Below the pieces are notes generated by a model. The model did not search any database. It saw only the letters and a list, made by a program, of their open reading frames with translations, and was not told the DNA's origin. A program made the position numbers and the translations under genes. 64,000 nucleotides of DNA from Diprion similis (taxonomy: Eukaryota; Arthropoda; Insecta; Hymenoptera; Diprionidae), in assembly GCF_021155765.1 (NCBI RefSeq), contig NC_060110.1, positions 18,002,001 through 18,066,000 on the forward strand. Reading direction: 5' to 3'. Of the stretch, positions 1-10,530 are shown piece by piece (the first letter of the stretch is position 1; every line of letters starts with the position of its first letter).

Positions 1-271
1 TCAAAAAAACTATTAATTATAGACTAGTCTGGGGATACTGAGTCTTTAGTTGGAAAAATTGTTATGAAAACAAAAAAAAAATATTTATGATTCTAAAATA
101 TGTTTAAGATTATGGCCATACGATTAGTCAACAGTAATCTTCTACCCTATTACACTGACCTTTTGCAGTTTCTCAACAATCTTCACACCTTTTTCCTAAT
201 ACATTATGTCGTTAATAGATGATAGTTTGTAGAGTTTCTAGATCAGTTAAATGTAATAAGCAGCTCTTTAC
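1..271. other. left-edge AT-rich stretch, probably AIFM3 intron
   Basis: AT-rich sequence with no open frame that fits the missing C-terminal third of AIFM3. I looked on the minus strand for the conserved LQTNV-type segment that should follow the last clear exon and did not find it. The rest of the gene therefore probably lies beyond the left edge and this stretch is intronic. Confidence 0.5.
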
Positions 272-367
272 CTCAACTTTTTTTTTTGTCTTTACTCTTT
301 TCTTACTCTTCGAACCTTTGTTGTCCTTGGCATTTGTTTTACCCGTCAATTTTTCTTCCTCGTCTAT
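272..367 (-). other. candidate lysine-rich cassette exon of AIFM3
   Basis: The minus strand has 32 open codons, starting IDEEEKLTGK and ending KTKKKVE. They lie between an AG at 369-368 and a good donor (GAG then GTAAAG, GT at 271-270). The piece is phase 0 at both ends and the preceding AIFM3 exon (418-620) also ends in phase 0, so it could be inserted in frame. The intron between them would be only 50 nt, near the insect minimum. I know of no matching segment in the AIFM3 family. It could equally be chance, or, from the ATG at 376-374, the first exon of another gene. Confidence 0.3.
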
Positions 368-417
368 CTTATACATAACAAGAGATTAAGTTACGCTTTT
401 GTTCAATAATACAGTAC

Positions 418-2345
418 CCTGTCCGTGACTATGCTACCGTCTGCAAGCCGTTGCAACTGCGTCTCCTTTAGCCATTCTGTATTAAGTGTAGAACCAACTC
501 CCAGAATAGCAATGTCGCATTCAAGGAATGTCCCGTCCAGTAATTCAACTTGTTGAAGAGATGAACCGCCATTGTTGGATAAGAAACGAGCGATGCCGTT
601 CTCCAGCATGAAGCGTACACCTTAGAAGTAAAAGTAATAACTAACTGAGTTCAATTGAGTTGCTATTTGTCTGTTAAGTGTAAGTGAAAAATCTTACCTT
701 TAGCTTCAAATTCTCTTTTAATTCTGTCTCCGATTTCTTGTCCAAAAACAGCTTTGAAAGGGACACTAGCTCGACCGACGACTGTAACCGAAGCACACTT
801 GCCAACACAATAGGCAGCTGCTTCCATGCCAATGAAACCAAGTCCCAGAAGCACGACATGCTTCTCAGGAGAAAGTTGGGCGAAAATTGCAGCACTGTCT
901 GCATGATTCCGCATAACGAAAATATTTGCCAGATTGATACCCGGCAGATCGGGTAACTTTGGTTTGCTTCCCGTCGCAACAAACAAATAATCATACCTCA
1001 AATCTTCGTTAGTGTTTAGCTTAACGGTCTTTGCGTTGGTATTCAAGCCTGAAAGTGATTAAATGAACAAATAATTATGTGAAAATAATGACCTATGATT
1101 TCCTCACCATTTTTTCTTTGATTTTCTGTATTTACTAGTTCTTTTGGAAACATATATATGAGATTTTTTTAATTTAATTTTTTTATTTCTCAAATAATTG
1201 CTGTGAACTTTGGAATAAAATAATACTAATCTAACGTTTTGCCCAGCTGCATATTAAAGAAGAAGATATATTAGTTATTTCACATACCTATAACTTCTTT
1301 ACCAAGTAAAGTTTCAATGTTATGTTCATTATAGAAGAATTGGGACCGGAGTAAAATCTTTCCTACATCAACATCCATCGCCTTGGAGAGTTTTGGCCTG
1401 TCATATGGCAAAGCAGATTCTTTGCAAACCATGACAATGCGTCCAGTGAACCCTTCTTGTCGCAAAGTTTCGGCGCAAGTTGCTGCAGCTGGACCACCTC
1501 CAGCGATTACAACAGTTGTTTGATTGTCAGTCCTGAGTGCACTCATCTCCCTAGTCCGCTTATTTGTTTCCAGTTCCTTACGTTTGGCACGCACTTTTAT
1601 GCCACCATTTTGATCTACAGAAACCTGAAAGTATGTTTTTGATGGATGAGATGGTGAATGTCAATTTGTCAATTGACCAAATTTTTCTATCCTTGAGTAA
1701 CTCCATTCACCTTGTAGCACGGTAGAGAGTCCAGGCCAGGATAGTCTTCTATGTCTCCTGTCTTTATGTTGAAGCATGCTCCGTGCCACGGACATCTTAC
1801 TCGACCCTCACCCAGGGCGCCAGTGGCTAAAGGCGCTCCATAATGGGAGCACTTCCATCCTAAGGCGTGGAGCTCTCCGTCTTGCTTGATCAGTAAAATT
1901 TTACCACCATCTTCGCCCAAAGGCAATGATTTCATCTCGTTATCCTTGATTTCATTCTCATTGCAGACAACTGCTTCAATGTAGTCTGAACTCTCCGGTT
2001 GACCTATTGAGTACATCAAAAATAGTTATTGCTTGACAGTTGAATAATTTTTCGAGAAAATTACGAGTGAGTTAGGTTTTTGGTACAATTTAAAACTAAT
2101 TATAATGACACGTTATTAAGAACACATTGAAGGCAGTTCCTAAGTGAGGTTAAGATGTGTTTTAGTATACAATTAAAATTCGTTCAGCATGTGAACATTT
2201 CGTCTTTGAAAGGTCTCGACTCACAGAAGCAACAGCAGTTTGCTACGTTATATAAATTATAGGGATTTGGTGGCTTAGGCTTGTTGCACTGAGAACAATT
2301 TTCACTTTGCCCAGGCTCATTTTCCTCAGACTTTTTGTCACTCAT
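418..2345 (-). CDS. AIFM3: apoptosis-inducing factor 3 (AIFM3), 5' part
   Basis: AIF-family flavoprotein with an N-terminal Rieske 2Fe-2S domain; the family is tied to NAD(P)H-dependent redox and, in vertebrates, apoptosis at mitochondria. Coding exons in transcript order on the minus strand are 2345-2225, 2003-1711, 1624-1288, 1048-698 and 620-418. All junctions are GT-AG with matching phases, giving 435 residues in the window. Visible motifs: a Cys-rich N-terminus (NCCCF), Rieske ligands Cys92/His94 and Cys111/His114 (KCSHYGAPL, CPWHGACF), an FAD-binding AGGGPAAA at 179-186, LPYDRPKLSK, an ATGSKP segment and an NAD-binding GLGFIGME at 319-326. The C-terminal FAD/dimerisation part is missing because the gene runs off the left edge. 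Start chosen at the ATG at 2345; its exon ends with a perfect donor (GTGAGT) in phase 1, matching the Rieske exon. An alternative start lies at 2753. Confidence 0.9.
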
Positions 2346-2734
2346 TTTCGGTAGAGACAACGATATTTGGCTACCGAGATACGGGATGTTAAATTGTCGC
2401 AACACGACGATTTGATGTAAAAAAATAAAAACAACAGGCAATAAGTTGGTTTCACAGAATAAGACGATAACTATATTTGGAATATGATGTCGAATACGTT
2501 GCCAATTAACGAAAATTGGGACCGAGATGTCATTTCACTCGCAACATGGAGATCGAACGTTTATCAGTTGTCGATGTTTATCAGCTATTCTTTGCAATAA
2601 TCAACCTGGAATTTGAAAGTAAACCGCGGTTCTGCGCGTTTGGAGACTTGAGACGTTATAATAGTTGCATCATGACGTATAGATCAGTGGAAATACGGCT
2701 GATTACAGATTAGTTATTGTCTTGTGTAGCTTAC

Positions 2735-2753
2735 TTCCTTCTGTCGATGACAT
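2735..2753 (-). other. AIFM3: candidate alternative first coding exon of AIFM3
   Basis: Minus-strand ATG at 2753 encodes MSSTEG plus one base, then donor A/GTAAGC (GT at 2734-2733). Joining this phase-1 end to the Rieske exon at 2003 gives MSSTEGSQPESSDY in frame. The same frame is open upstream (RRILLKVKNIEAVLREIVEI) but has no earlier ATG. A TATA-like TTATAAT lies on the minus strand near 2915, with GC-rich sequence (2825-2865) just downstream. The upstream exon is inferred from phase and signals only. Confidence 0.45.
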
Positions 2754-4204
2754 GATTTCAACGATCTCACGAAGAACAGCTTCAATATTCTTAACTTTCA
2801 GTAGAATGCGGCGAGAAATCCACGCGTGCTTAGCAAGGCCGACCGACCGGCAGACGGAGATTCGACTCGACTCAAATCAATATACCGCGGTCAATGCGCC
2901 GTTGATAATTAAATTATAAAGGGTTTCAGCTGTGCTCTGACAACTTTTATACCTAATTAATGGCCTATATACCTTTCTTTGGCGGCAATGTTTCCCCACC
3001 ACGTTTTGCCTTGTTAGGTGAAAAGCTTTTTCCACTCCTTCCACCCATCTTCCGTCGCAGATATTATTTATTGCGTTTTACTCTGTTTATTTTTGTTGTT
3101 TGCCGGCACCCGGCTATGAGATACGCTGAAAAAGGACAGTATATATGTTAACTGTGGTTATTTCAAATATATTCACATGTAAATAATAAATATATAGGAT
3201 ACCACAAAGCTATGATTTACACAATGGAAATTTTTATCATTGTGTATCGTGCATCAGCTTATGTATTATCGGTCGATTTAGATTGTTTGTATGTGGCGTA
3301 CATCCAGGACGGAGGCGACATAACATTTTCATGTTATTCTGTTATTATAGATTTTTATTCTAATCAACCATAGGTCATTGCTACTGTGAAATGGTTTTGT
3401 GGTTTTAGTCTAGTTAATAATATGTTTACCGGAAGTCAGACCTACACCACATCCCTTTTACATACTTATGTCGCAATAATATTCAGACGATGTATGACAG
3501 ATATTAAAATTAGAAAAGAAGTCAATCTCACACCGACGACGCCCAAGAGTCTACCTCACTTCTTAAGAAAGACAATTTACGTCAGACACAGTTATAATAT
3601 GTTCTGGTAAATCTTTGCAACTTTTCAAATGAATATGAAAAAATGTTATTCAAACCGCGTATGTAATGATTCGCACCGCTTTCAAAAGCCTATAATTGTT
3701 ACGTTGGTACAGTATTCATCGAAGCGCCTCAAAAATAGAAATTTTTCGTTTTCTCATCACTCGACACATGTCCTTTATCTGTTAATTCAATATCGAAATA
3801 ATTTTCAAAGATATTCAGAAGTCAGAACTTTTCCCGTGAAAGTATTTGTATATTATAGACACGACAAGGTGATCAGCTTGATCTACGCCAGTAAGAGTTT
3901 ATCGTATAAACATCTCTCTGATATAATCCTTTATTTACAAACGAAATTCGCGACAATACTGGAAATTCGGTTTACTTGCCATGGAATAATATATTTTTTT
4001 GATTACAGTATTGGCAGAAAAAATAATATACATAAATTTATAAGCTTCAGCCGTTTAATTTTCTTATATCATCATTTATGTCCATATTCCCACTTACTTT
4101 CCCTGTGGTTTACGTTTACGTGAAACGAAGTGAAACACTCGATGTTAATAATTTTTAAATGGTAAGATTATCGCGTATTGTAGTAAAAAAATAACACTTT
4201 TTAT
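2754..4204. other. intergenic spacer, AT-rich
   Basis: About 1.4 kb between AIFM3 and the unrecognised gene at 4205-5339. Apart from the GC-rich 2825-2865 stretch next to the candidate AIFM3 exon 1B, I see no gene. Plus-strand open frames at 2960-3151, 3386-3610 and 3629-4123 have compositions expected of translated AT-rich DNA and no recognisable motif. Confidence 0.5.
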
Positions 4205-5339
4205 TTATTCTAGACGCGAACATAATCCGGTGGGGCCTTGTAAGAAGTAATTAAGCCCACCTGTTACACCGTTCGTTACTTGAGGCAGAATGAAGCTGTG
4301 CCAAATCTCAGCTTCCTCGAAAGTGAATGGATAACGAACGTGTCCTTGATTGTGCTGTGAAATTCAATCATGGCATCCACTCTACACCAATCACCACGCT
4401 ATTTTTTATCGCCATCTAGGTATGGGAAAGAAATCTCATTACGACCCAATTAGCCATATATCACCATAAACAAATATCTACACAGGATTGCGATAAAGAT
4501 TCGAGTCTTTTTTTTTTGTATTACACTTTTGGATTAGGTTTTAAAAATGCCGTGTGAGGATTATCGGTATAAGATTCACCCGCGAACTCAAGCTGCCACG
4601 TCAATCGCGAAAACGAACGACTGTAATTACTATATTATTTACAAATGGAAAAATATTTTGTGTTGCAGTAAAATTTTAAATAGTTTATATATTATACTTT
4701 GTACTATTACGTATTTATTCAAAATTACCCGAGATGGATACGATCGACTCATCGTACATGAAAATTAACGCTTATCTAATCAGTAATGATATACGGATAT
4801 ATGAATGATATGCTACAGGGATTTACATGCACCTGTGTCTGTCTGATTGTAAGAACAACTGATTCATTCTATATCAACGATGTCATCCGCTACAGATACA
4901 TATGTATGTAATATCTGATCTCGGCCGATACGCAAAATATGTATAACATTCCCATATATTCAGCGTACGCAGCAAACGATTATTTAAATAATATTAACGA
5001 ATGTTCAAACTTGAGTTATAGTTTAAGTGCAGAATGTGACTCGTCGTAAAGCAATTTCTTATTGATCGAGCTAGAATGTAGGGCAATGTTACTCGTGAAG
5101 GTCCGATGTAAAAGTTTAATCGATCATTATAGAGCGTGGAATAAACTTACAAATAATCTATAGTGTGACGTGTTTAATGGCACAGTATTTAGGTTTGTTG
5201 TAAGAGGATCTGATATTTTATATACAATAGTTACTGGATGGGTTTTTATTGTCTTTGTTAACATATCCAACGTGATAAGCTTGTGAAAGAAGTCTTGATG
5301 CGAAAAAAACTTGCGGAGATATTTGAAAATTAGAAAGTA
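4205..5339 (-). CDS. unrecognised two-exon gene, 5' end unresolved
   Basis: Not recognised. Two minus-strand coding pieces fit together. Exon A at 5339-5151 has 63 open codons, including FSHQDFFHKLITLDMLTK and NTVPLNTSHYRLF, and ends with donor GTAAGT (GT at 5150-5149) in phase 0. Terminal exon B at 4354-4205 follows an acceptor (TTTCACAG) and encodes 49 residues (HNQGHVRYPFTFEEAEIW to GPTGLCSRLE) and a TAA. AATAAA overlaps the stop, so the 3' UTR would be very short. Composition is protein-like and unlike the surrounding AT-rich DNA. The 5' end is unclear: an ATG at 5369 is in frame but is stopped by TAG at 5342-5340, which may instead be an acceptor (AAATAG before TAC). The next ATG, at 5264, would give an 87-residue protein. 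The gene is divergent from APC7, whose ATG is 257 bp away from the ATG at 5369. Confidence 0.6.
4355..5150 (-). other. intron of the unrecognised gene
   Basis: About 796 bp of AT-rich DNA between a GTAAGT donor and a TTTCACAG acceptor on the minus strand. I found no further exon that keeps phase 0. A short open stretch at about 4580-4620 has the wrong phase. Confidence 0.45.
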
Positions 5340-5369
5340 CTATTTCGAAGTTATTCGAAAAGAAGTCAT

Positions 5370-5625
5370 CTTCGTAGGCTGCACAAGGCAACGACCGCAA
5401 TGTTATTAGCAACGTTTACTGCATTTCTAACATTAAATGCCAGAATTAGATTTGTCTGACGAAACCATCCATTCGAATTTCGTGCCAGCCAACAGATGTC
5501 GCCAACGTTTGACGAGAATATCAGGTGTAAGGAGTTGTGTGTGAATTTGTATATGTGCGTGCGTGCGTCGTAAGAGGGACACAAGCCGTCCGCTGTCAAA
5601 ATAGTATTTATTTAGATCTGTAAAA
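5370..5625. promoter_or_regulatory. candidate bidirectional promoter, unknown gene / APC7
   Basis: Short spacer between the divergent 5' ends of the unrecognised minus-strand gene and APC7. It contains an ACAGATGTCGCCA-type motif near 5490, resembling the GCCATCT-type motifs at 4412 and 12743. No TATA box is obvious. The role is inferred from gene layout. Confidence 0.4.
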
Positions 5626-7817
5626 ATGTCAAGTTTGTACGAGCAAATAAAAATGCTGTACGATCAAGAGTTGTATTCAAATGTGATCACTCTAGTGAGT
5701 ACGAGTTGTGACTCGATGTTGAATTATTGAAACTAACCTATGATACAGAAAATTTATGCCGAGAAAGAATTTGTCAGTGTAAAGAAAATGCACGAGGATA
5801 ACGTTCGGTTCTTATATTTAATTTTTTTTAGGCAAATTTCATTTTATCGCTGAGCGATCACAACAGCGAGCTTCTTCCACCGCAGGCAAAATTCTTAACG
5901 TATGTCCATTGTGCCGATTCGTACTTTCATCTTTCCAAGTATCGCAAGGCTGAATCGTTGTACAAAAAGTCCTTGCAGTTTCGTAAATGCCTTTTGAAAT
6001 CTAAAGGCGCTACCAAACCGCCATCTGAAGGACAGAAAGAACTCATGTCAGACATAGACATCAAATATCAAATACATTTGTGCCTGGTCAAGCTCAAAAA
6101 TACTCAAGAAGCCTTGCAAGTACTTCAGGGAATACCTGGCAAACAAAGATCCGCAAAAGTGAGTTATTTGTTTATCCTTCAAAGAATAGAAATTTTGCGC
6201 TATCATTTATGTTCCGAAAATAAATTTTCAGGTGAACATGGCTCTAGCAAAAATGTTCCAAGAACAAGGAATGGAAAGATCAGCAATTACAACATACAAG
6301 GAGGTTTTACGAGAATGTCCATTGGCTCTTAATGCAGTAGAAGGACTCCTTGCTTTGGGTGTAAAAGGGATCGAAGTAAATTCCATGATTGTTAATTCTA
6401 TAACCAATTCACCGAGTCTGGATTGGTTGAACATGTGGATTAAAGGACACGCACATATTCACAATCGTGAATACAGTCATGCAATCACAGCATTCAGGTC
6501 ACTGGACAATGCCAATTACCTTAGAGACAATGTTACTTTATTGATAACAATGGGCGAATGTTACTACTCTGCTGGTGACGACAAAAATGCCTTGACATGT
6601 TTGCGACGGGCCAGAACTATAGAACCTGATTTGACGAAAGGGTTTGTAAAAATTCGTTTCTGGATTCTAATGATACGCATTCAATAATAAGCTTGACTTG
6701 TTTTATATCGTGTATTTTTTTTAGCCTGGACATATACGCCGCAGTGTTGTATAAGACGCAAAATACCAAGGAACTTGAGAAATTAATCCCAGCTATTACA
6801 CAGACTTCCGAATACACGGCTGAACAGTACATAGCTATGGCCTATGCCTTGTATGCTGCACGAAAATTTAGCAGAGCAAGTACCCTGATTGTTCAAGCGA
6901 TAAACCTGAGCCCCTATAGTATCGAAGCAATTATATTATGGGGAAATATCCTTATCGATCAAAAAAAATATCAGGAGGCATTGCACCATTTTAGAAAAGC
7001 TGCTCTACTCAAGCCACATAGATACGAACCACATAAAGGACTCGTTGATTGTTATGTTGGAATGCACAGGCTTAGGGAAGCATTGAATATCGCCAGTACA
7101 GGCTGCAAATTATTGGGACACACGCCTCGCGCTTTGACGGTAAGCCATTAGTACATTAATAAACTGTTTGTTTTAACAACAGTTTTTACGGTTCATCTTG
7201 ATAACTTCTTATGTAAAAATATCATGTTCCAGCTTTATTCGTCGGTTTTGATGAAGGACCCTGTATCAGTTGGCAAAGCGAAAAACTTGTTGGAAAAAGC
7301 ATTGAGTCAAGAGGAGTCATATTTGCCAGCTGTTTATTTGTTGGCTGAAATATACGAACAGGAGATGAACTTAGAAGCTGCTATTGAATTACTTGAGAGA
7401 CAAGTAGAAATATTACCTACTTCTAAATTCCATCAGATGTTGGGTGATTTGTGGGCTAGAATTCATAATCAAGAAAAAGCATTGGATCATTACGCCATCG
7501 CCTTGAAGTAAGGATGCAGTTTCAGTTTTACAGTGTGATGATATTTTAATCTGTACTGTTACTAACCAATTTTGTTTATCCTATTTGTTTACAGTTTAGA
7601 TCCATGCAATCGACGGGCTCTGGAAGGGCTTCATCGGTTAGACAGTACTTCAACGAAATTGGAATCGACTTATTATATGACTGTAGGTGACGAACATGCA
7701 GATACAACTTATGATGTAGGAGATGGTTTGCCAGATACCGACAACGACGAGGGTGCTGACGAAAGTGAAACAGAAGCTGTTTGGTCTGACATGGATCTGG
7801 AAGCGAATAGTCAATAG
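5626..7817 (+). CDS. APC7: anaphase-promoting complex subunit 7 (APC7)
   Basis: TPR scaffold subunit of the APC/C ubiquitin ligase, which drives mitotic exit by degrading cyclins and securin; it sits in the TPR lobe and helps bind activators. Six coding exons are 5626-5694, 5832-6158, 6232-6641, 6725-7139, 7233-7507 and 7595-7817, with GT-AG junctions and consistent phases, giving 572 aa, close to vertebrate APC7. Family-typical segments: SNVITL near the start, YKEVLRECPLALNAVEGLL, SLDWLNMWIKGHAHIH, ARTIEPDLTKG, AINLSPYSIEAIILWGN, MKDPVSVGKAKNLLEKAL and HYAIALNLDPCNRRALEG. TPR-like helical repeats run through most of the chain. The acidic tail (DNDEGADESETEAVWSDMD) matches the acidic C-terminus of the family. 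The start is the ATG at 5626, right after an A-rich Kozak context (TAAAAATG). All introns are short (73-137 nt). Confidence 0.96.
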
Positions 7818-8691
7818 GGTAACTTACAATTAGAGTGTTTGAAAGTAGTTTGCTACTGAAACTAAAGAGTATTTTTCATCTTGGCGGCAATGATTTCCCT
7901 CTGATATCATATAACGATGAAATTGTGAGTTCTTTATCAGAGGAATCGTCATCCCGCACGACAGTACTCCCCGGAAATTTTTATTCCATATTTCTTCAAA
8001 GACTGTTGAATTTCAACTGTGACTGATGATATTTTTTAAATCATAATAATGCGTGCATTGTTCTAAATGTATAAAATTGTTTATGTATTAGACAACATCA
8101 TGAGTTCTTTTCTCCTATATGTAGTACAATTGACAAATGAGTACTTCAGTCATGCAAGGAAGAATTACACAATTCTGTAAAGTAGTATGTTTCTCTATGT
8201 TTATGTTTTAATGAGAATGCATCAATCATGTTTATAGAAAGAGAAATTTTTACTTTATTAGTTAATTTTTTGTTGTAATTTTCTTGGTACACGATAAGAA
8301 AAAAATTAAAGAAGTTTCATGTGTTCCACAAATAAGAATAAATTAAAAAATATGAATACGTAATCTGGTTACTGTACAGAATTTCTGTCTCCCATTGGAA
8401 ACATCTGAATAACTAAAGTCCACTGGTAAAAAACTAGTAATGTAGGTGAGTGAGGAAGAAGTTCAGAAAATAGAATCATTAATTCTGTATTTGCTGCACA
8501 GTATGCTTAATGAAACTTTTGTAACAAAATTATTTCTAATCTTTCATATAAATAAGTAACAGTTCTACTACTAAACAATAATTAGAGAAGAAAGTGAGCA
8601 ACGAAAAAATATTTACATCTGTGTCATCCGACACAAAACATGTCTGTTACTTTGAATTAGCTGACTTGATATTCTTAAATATTTTAGTATA
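7818..8691. other. convergent 3' ends of APC7 and CCDC174
   Basis: AT-rich intergenic stretch shared by two convergent genes, likely mostly 3' UTR. A plus-strand AATAAA at 8337-8342 suits APC7. A minus-strand AATAAA (TTTATT at 8254-8259) could serve CCDC174, so the transcripts may overlap at their tails. No other gene seen. Confidence 0.5.
8337..8342 (+). terminator. candidate poly(A) signal of APC7
   Basis: AATAAA hexamer about 520 bp after the APC7 stop and followed by A/T-rich sequence. The assignment is inferred from position. Confidence 0.4.
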
Positions 8692-10530
8692 TCAACTGTG
8701 TTTTTGCTTTTCGAAATTTGCTCGTAAATATTTGAGTCCAGCAGTAATCTTGTCTTCATTCAAGATATGCTGTGTTTCTTGACTATCAATATTATCCGGG
8801 ATGCTGATGTCATCTGAACGTTTACTTGAATCCACACCAGTTATTGAGCTCAACGATGTGGAATGCGGCAGAAGATATTCCATAGGTAAACAATCGGGAT
8901 TCGGGGGTGGGACTGGAGTTGGTACGAGTTCTGGGCCAGCAGAAAAAACATCTGAAGTAAGGCCAAATTGCATATTTGGAGGTGGCTTTGAGAAATCGAT
9001 GCCAGACAATTCTGTTCTCACATTTTCTGGCAGGGTAGCGAACGTTTGTTGCAAATCAACATGCTGTGAGGGTAATTCGGTATACAGTGGCATCGGTCCG
9101 ATTACATCCGAATCATTACTATCCGATGATTCTGTGTCAGCTTTGCTAAGCAAATCCGTAGGCATGGCAATCTGTGACAAATCTGTAGAAGTCTCAGAAT
9201 GCGGAATATGATTCTGTGGACTATCTGTGTCACCGAGTTGATCAGTCATTTTCTTTGTGTCAAATTCTTCGACGAAAGCAGGACTCTCTGAGTCCTCATT
9301 TTCCTCATTTTTACTAGATAAGTGATTATCGAGCGATGCTGAACTTTCATCCTTGTCCCGATCGGTAGTCTTGGATTCTAGATATCCGGAACTTTTAAAA
9401 TTGTTGTACACAGGGGCAAATTCTTCATCTCTATCTTTTCTTCGCTTGTAGACCCATTCTTCTTGCGACATCTCATGCCACTGTGTTCTTTTGCCAAGTA
9501 GTTCGCCAAAAGCTTTTATCTTATTCTCAATTTCAACAAGTGAATTTTCCTTCCTATATTCAACTATTTCTTTCTCAACAGTTTCAACTTCCTCTTCAGT
9601 TTCTGTTTTAACTTCCACCTTGTCCGTGTTCACGTCATCATTTTTGACCAGTTCTTCCTCCGTAGGCTCAGGGGGCAGTCCAGCCCTTATTCTCTGTCGT
9701 ATTCTAGCCGCTTTTAGCCTGTTCTGTTCCATTTTGTCTTTCATTTCCTTTAGATTTTGCATTTCTTTTTGTTTTTGTATGGTTTCCTTTCTCAATGCAT
9801 CCAAGTTTGCCTGCTGCTTTGCTCTCATTTCTTCGTCCTGAGAGAATTCGTAGTATCCAACTCCGTGGGCTCTTGCTTCGTCAAACAGAATGTCTTGATA
9901 ATGAATATTCATCTTCTCAGTCAACTTTTCCGTTTGCTCCTCCCACTTTCTACGCATTATTTCAATCTCTGGCTCTTTTGGAGGTATTATCACATCTGGA
10001 GGTCTGATATCCTCAACTTCAGTATCTCCCTGGGATTTCTTCATGACTTCGTGCTTCACGAACTCGTCTTTTTCCTGCATTTTCGACAAATCTCTACGGA
10101 GACATTTTCTTGTCCGTCCAAAGCAGTCTTCATATTCAACCCAGTCTTCTTCCGGGTCAGAGTTTGCATCTTCATAATCATCCGAATCGAATTTCTCGTC
10201 TTCAGACTCCGGTTTGTTTTCAAAGTCGACCAGAAAATGTTCGTTTTTATTACTGTGTGACCTCTTCAAATTTTCATAAAGCCTAGCTTTTGCTTCCAGC
10301 ATCAACTTCGACTTTTTGTGAGCTTTTATATCGTCCGTGTCAATTAGTTCTTTTTCAATTTTAATTTTTTTCGTCTTGGATTTTTTAGTCCTAACCTTAT
10401 GCTTAGACTGTGTAGAAGGTACTTCCGCATTTGCTTTCGCGTCTTTAACTTCAGTTTGCTTCCTCAAAAGCTCAGCTTTCAAACCCACTAACGATGAATA
10501 ATTCACGTTTATTTTCTTTGAATTGTTCAT
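8692..10530 (-). CDS. CCDC174: coiled-coil domain-containing protein 174
   Basis: Nuclear coiled-coil protein; vertebrate CCDC174 is linked to the exon junction complex and RNA processing. A single exon encodes 612 aa. Shared features: an N-terminal YSSLVGLKAELLRKQ motif, the conserved WVEYEDCFGRTRKCLRRDL (130-148), DEARAHGVGYYEFSQDEE (about 217-234), a charged coiled coil from about 233 to 285, and a DVIGPMPL segment like the vertebrate DVIGPLPP. The second half is Ser/Glu/Asp rich and low complexity. The start is the ATG at 10530 (MNNSKK); the frame is open four codons further but only from a TTG. It is longer than the vertebrate protein (about 470 aa), mainly from the acidic C-terminal extension. 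Divergent from eIF3h. Confidence 0.92.
   Translation of the reverse strand: MNNSKKINVNYSSLVGLKAELLRKQTEVKDAKANAEVPSTQSKHKVRTKKSKTKKIKIEKELIDTDDIKAHKKSKLMLEAKARLYENLKRSHSNKNEHFLVDFENKPESEDEKFDSDDYEDANSDPEEDWVEYEDCFGRTRKCLRRDLSKMQEKDEFVKHEVMKKSQGDTEVEDIRPPDVIIPPKEPEIEIMRRKWEEQTEKLTEKMNIHYQDILFDEARAHGVGYYEFSQDEEMRAKQQANLDALRKETIQKQKEMQNLKEMKDKMEQNRLKAARIRQRIRAGLPPEPTEEELVKNDDVNTDKVEVKTETEEEVETVEKEIVEYRKENSLVEIENKIKAFGELLGKRTQWHEMSQEEWVYKRRKDRDEEFAPVYNNFKSSGYLESKTTDRDKDESSASLDNHLSSKNEENEDSESPAFVEEFDTKKMTDQLGDTDSPQNHIPHSETSTDLSQIAMPTDLLSKADTESSDSNDSDVIGPMPLYTELPSQHVDLQQTFATLPENVRTELSGIDFSKPPPNMQFGLTSDVFSAGPELVPTPVPPPNPDCLPMEYLLPHSTSLSSITGVDSSKRSDDISIPDNIDSQETQHILNEDKITAGLKYLRANFEKQKHS

Noticed and set aside
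3629..4123. 164-codon plus-strand open frame
   Set aside because: Composition is what AT-rich DNA gives in this frame (Ser, Tyr, Phe, Ile rich), with no domain, no splice context, and it ends just short of a better-supported gene on the other strand.
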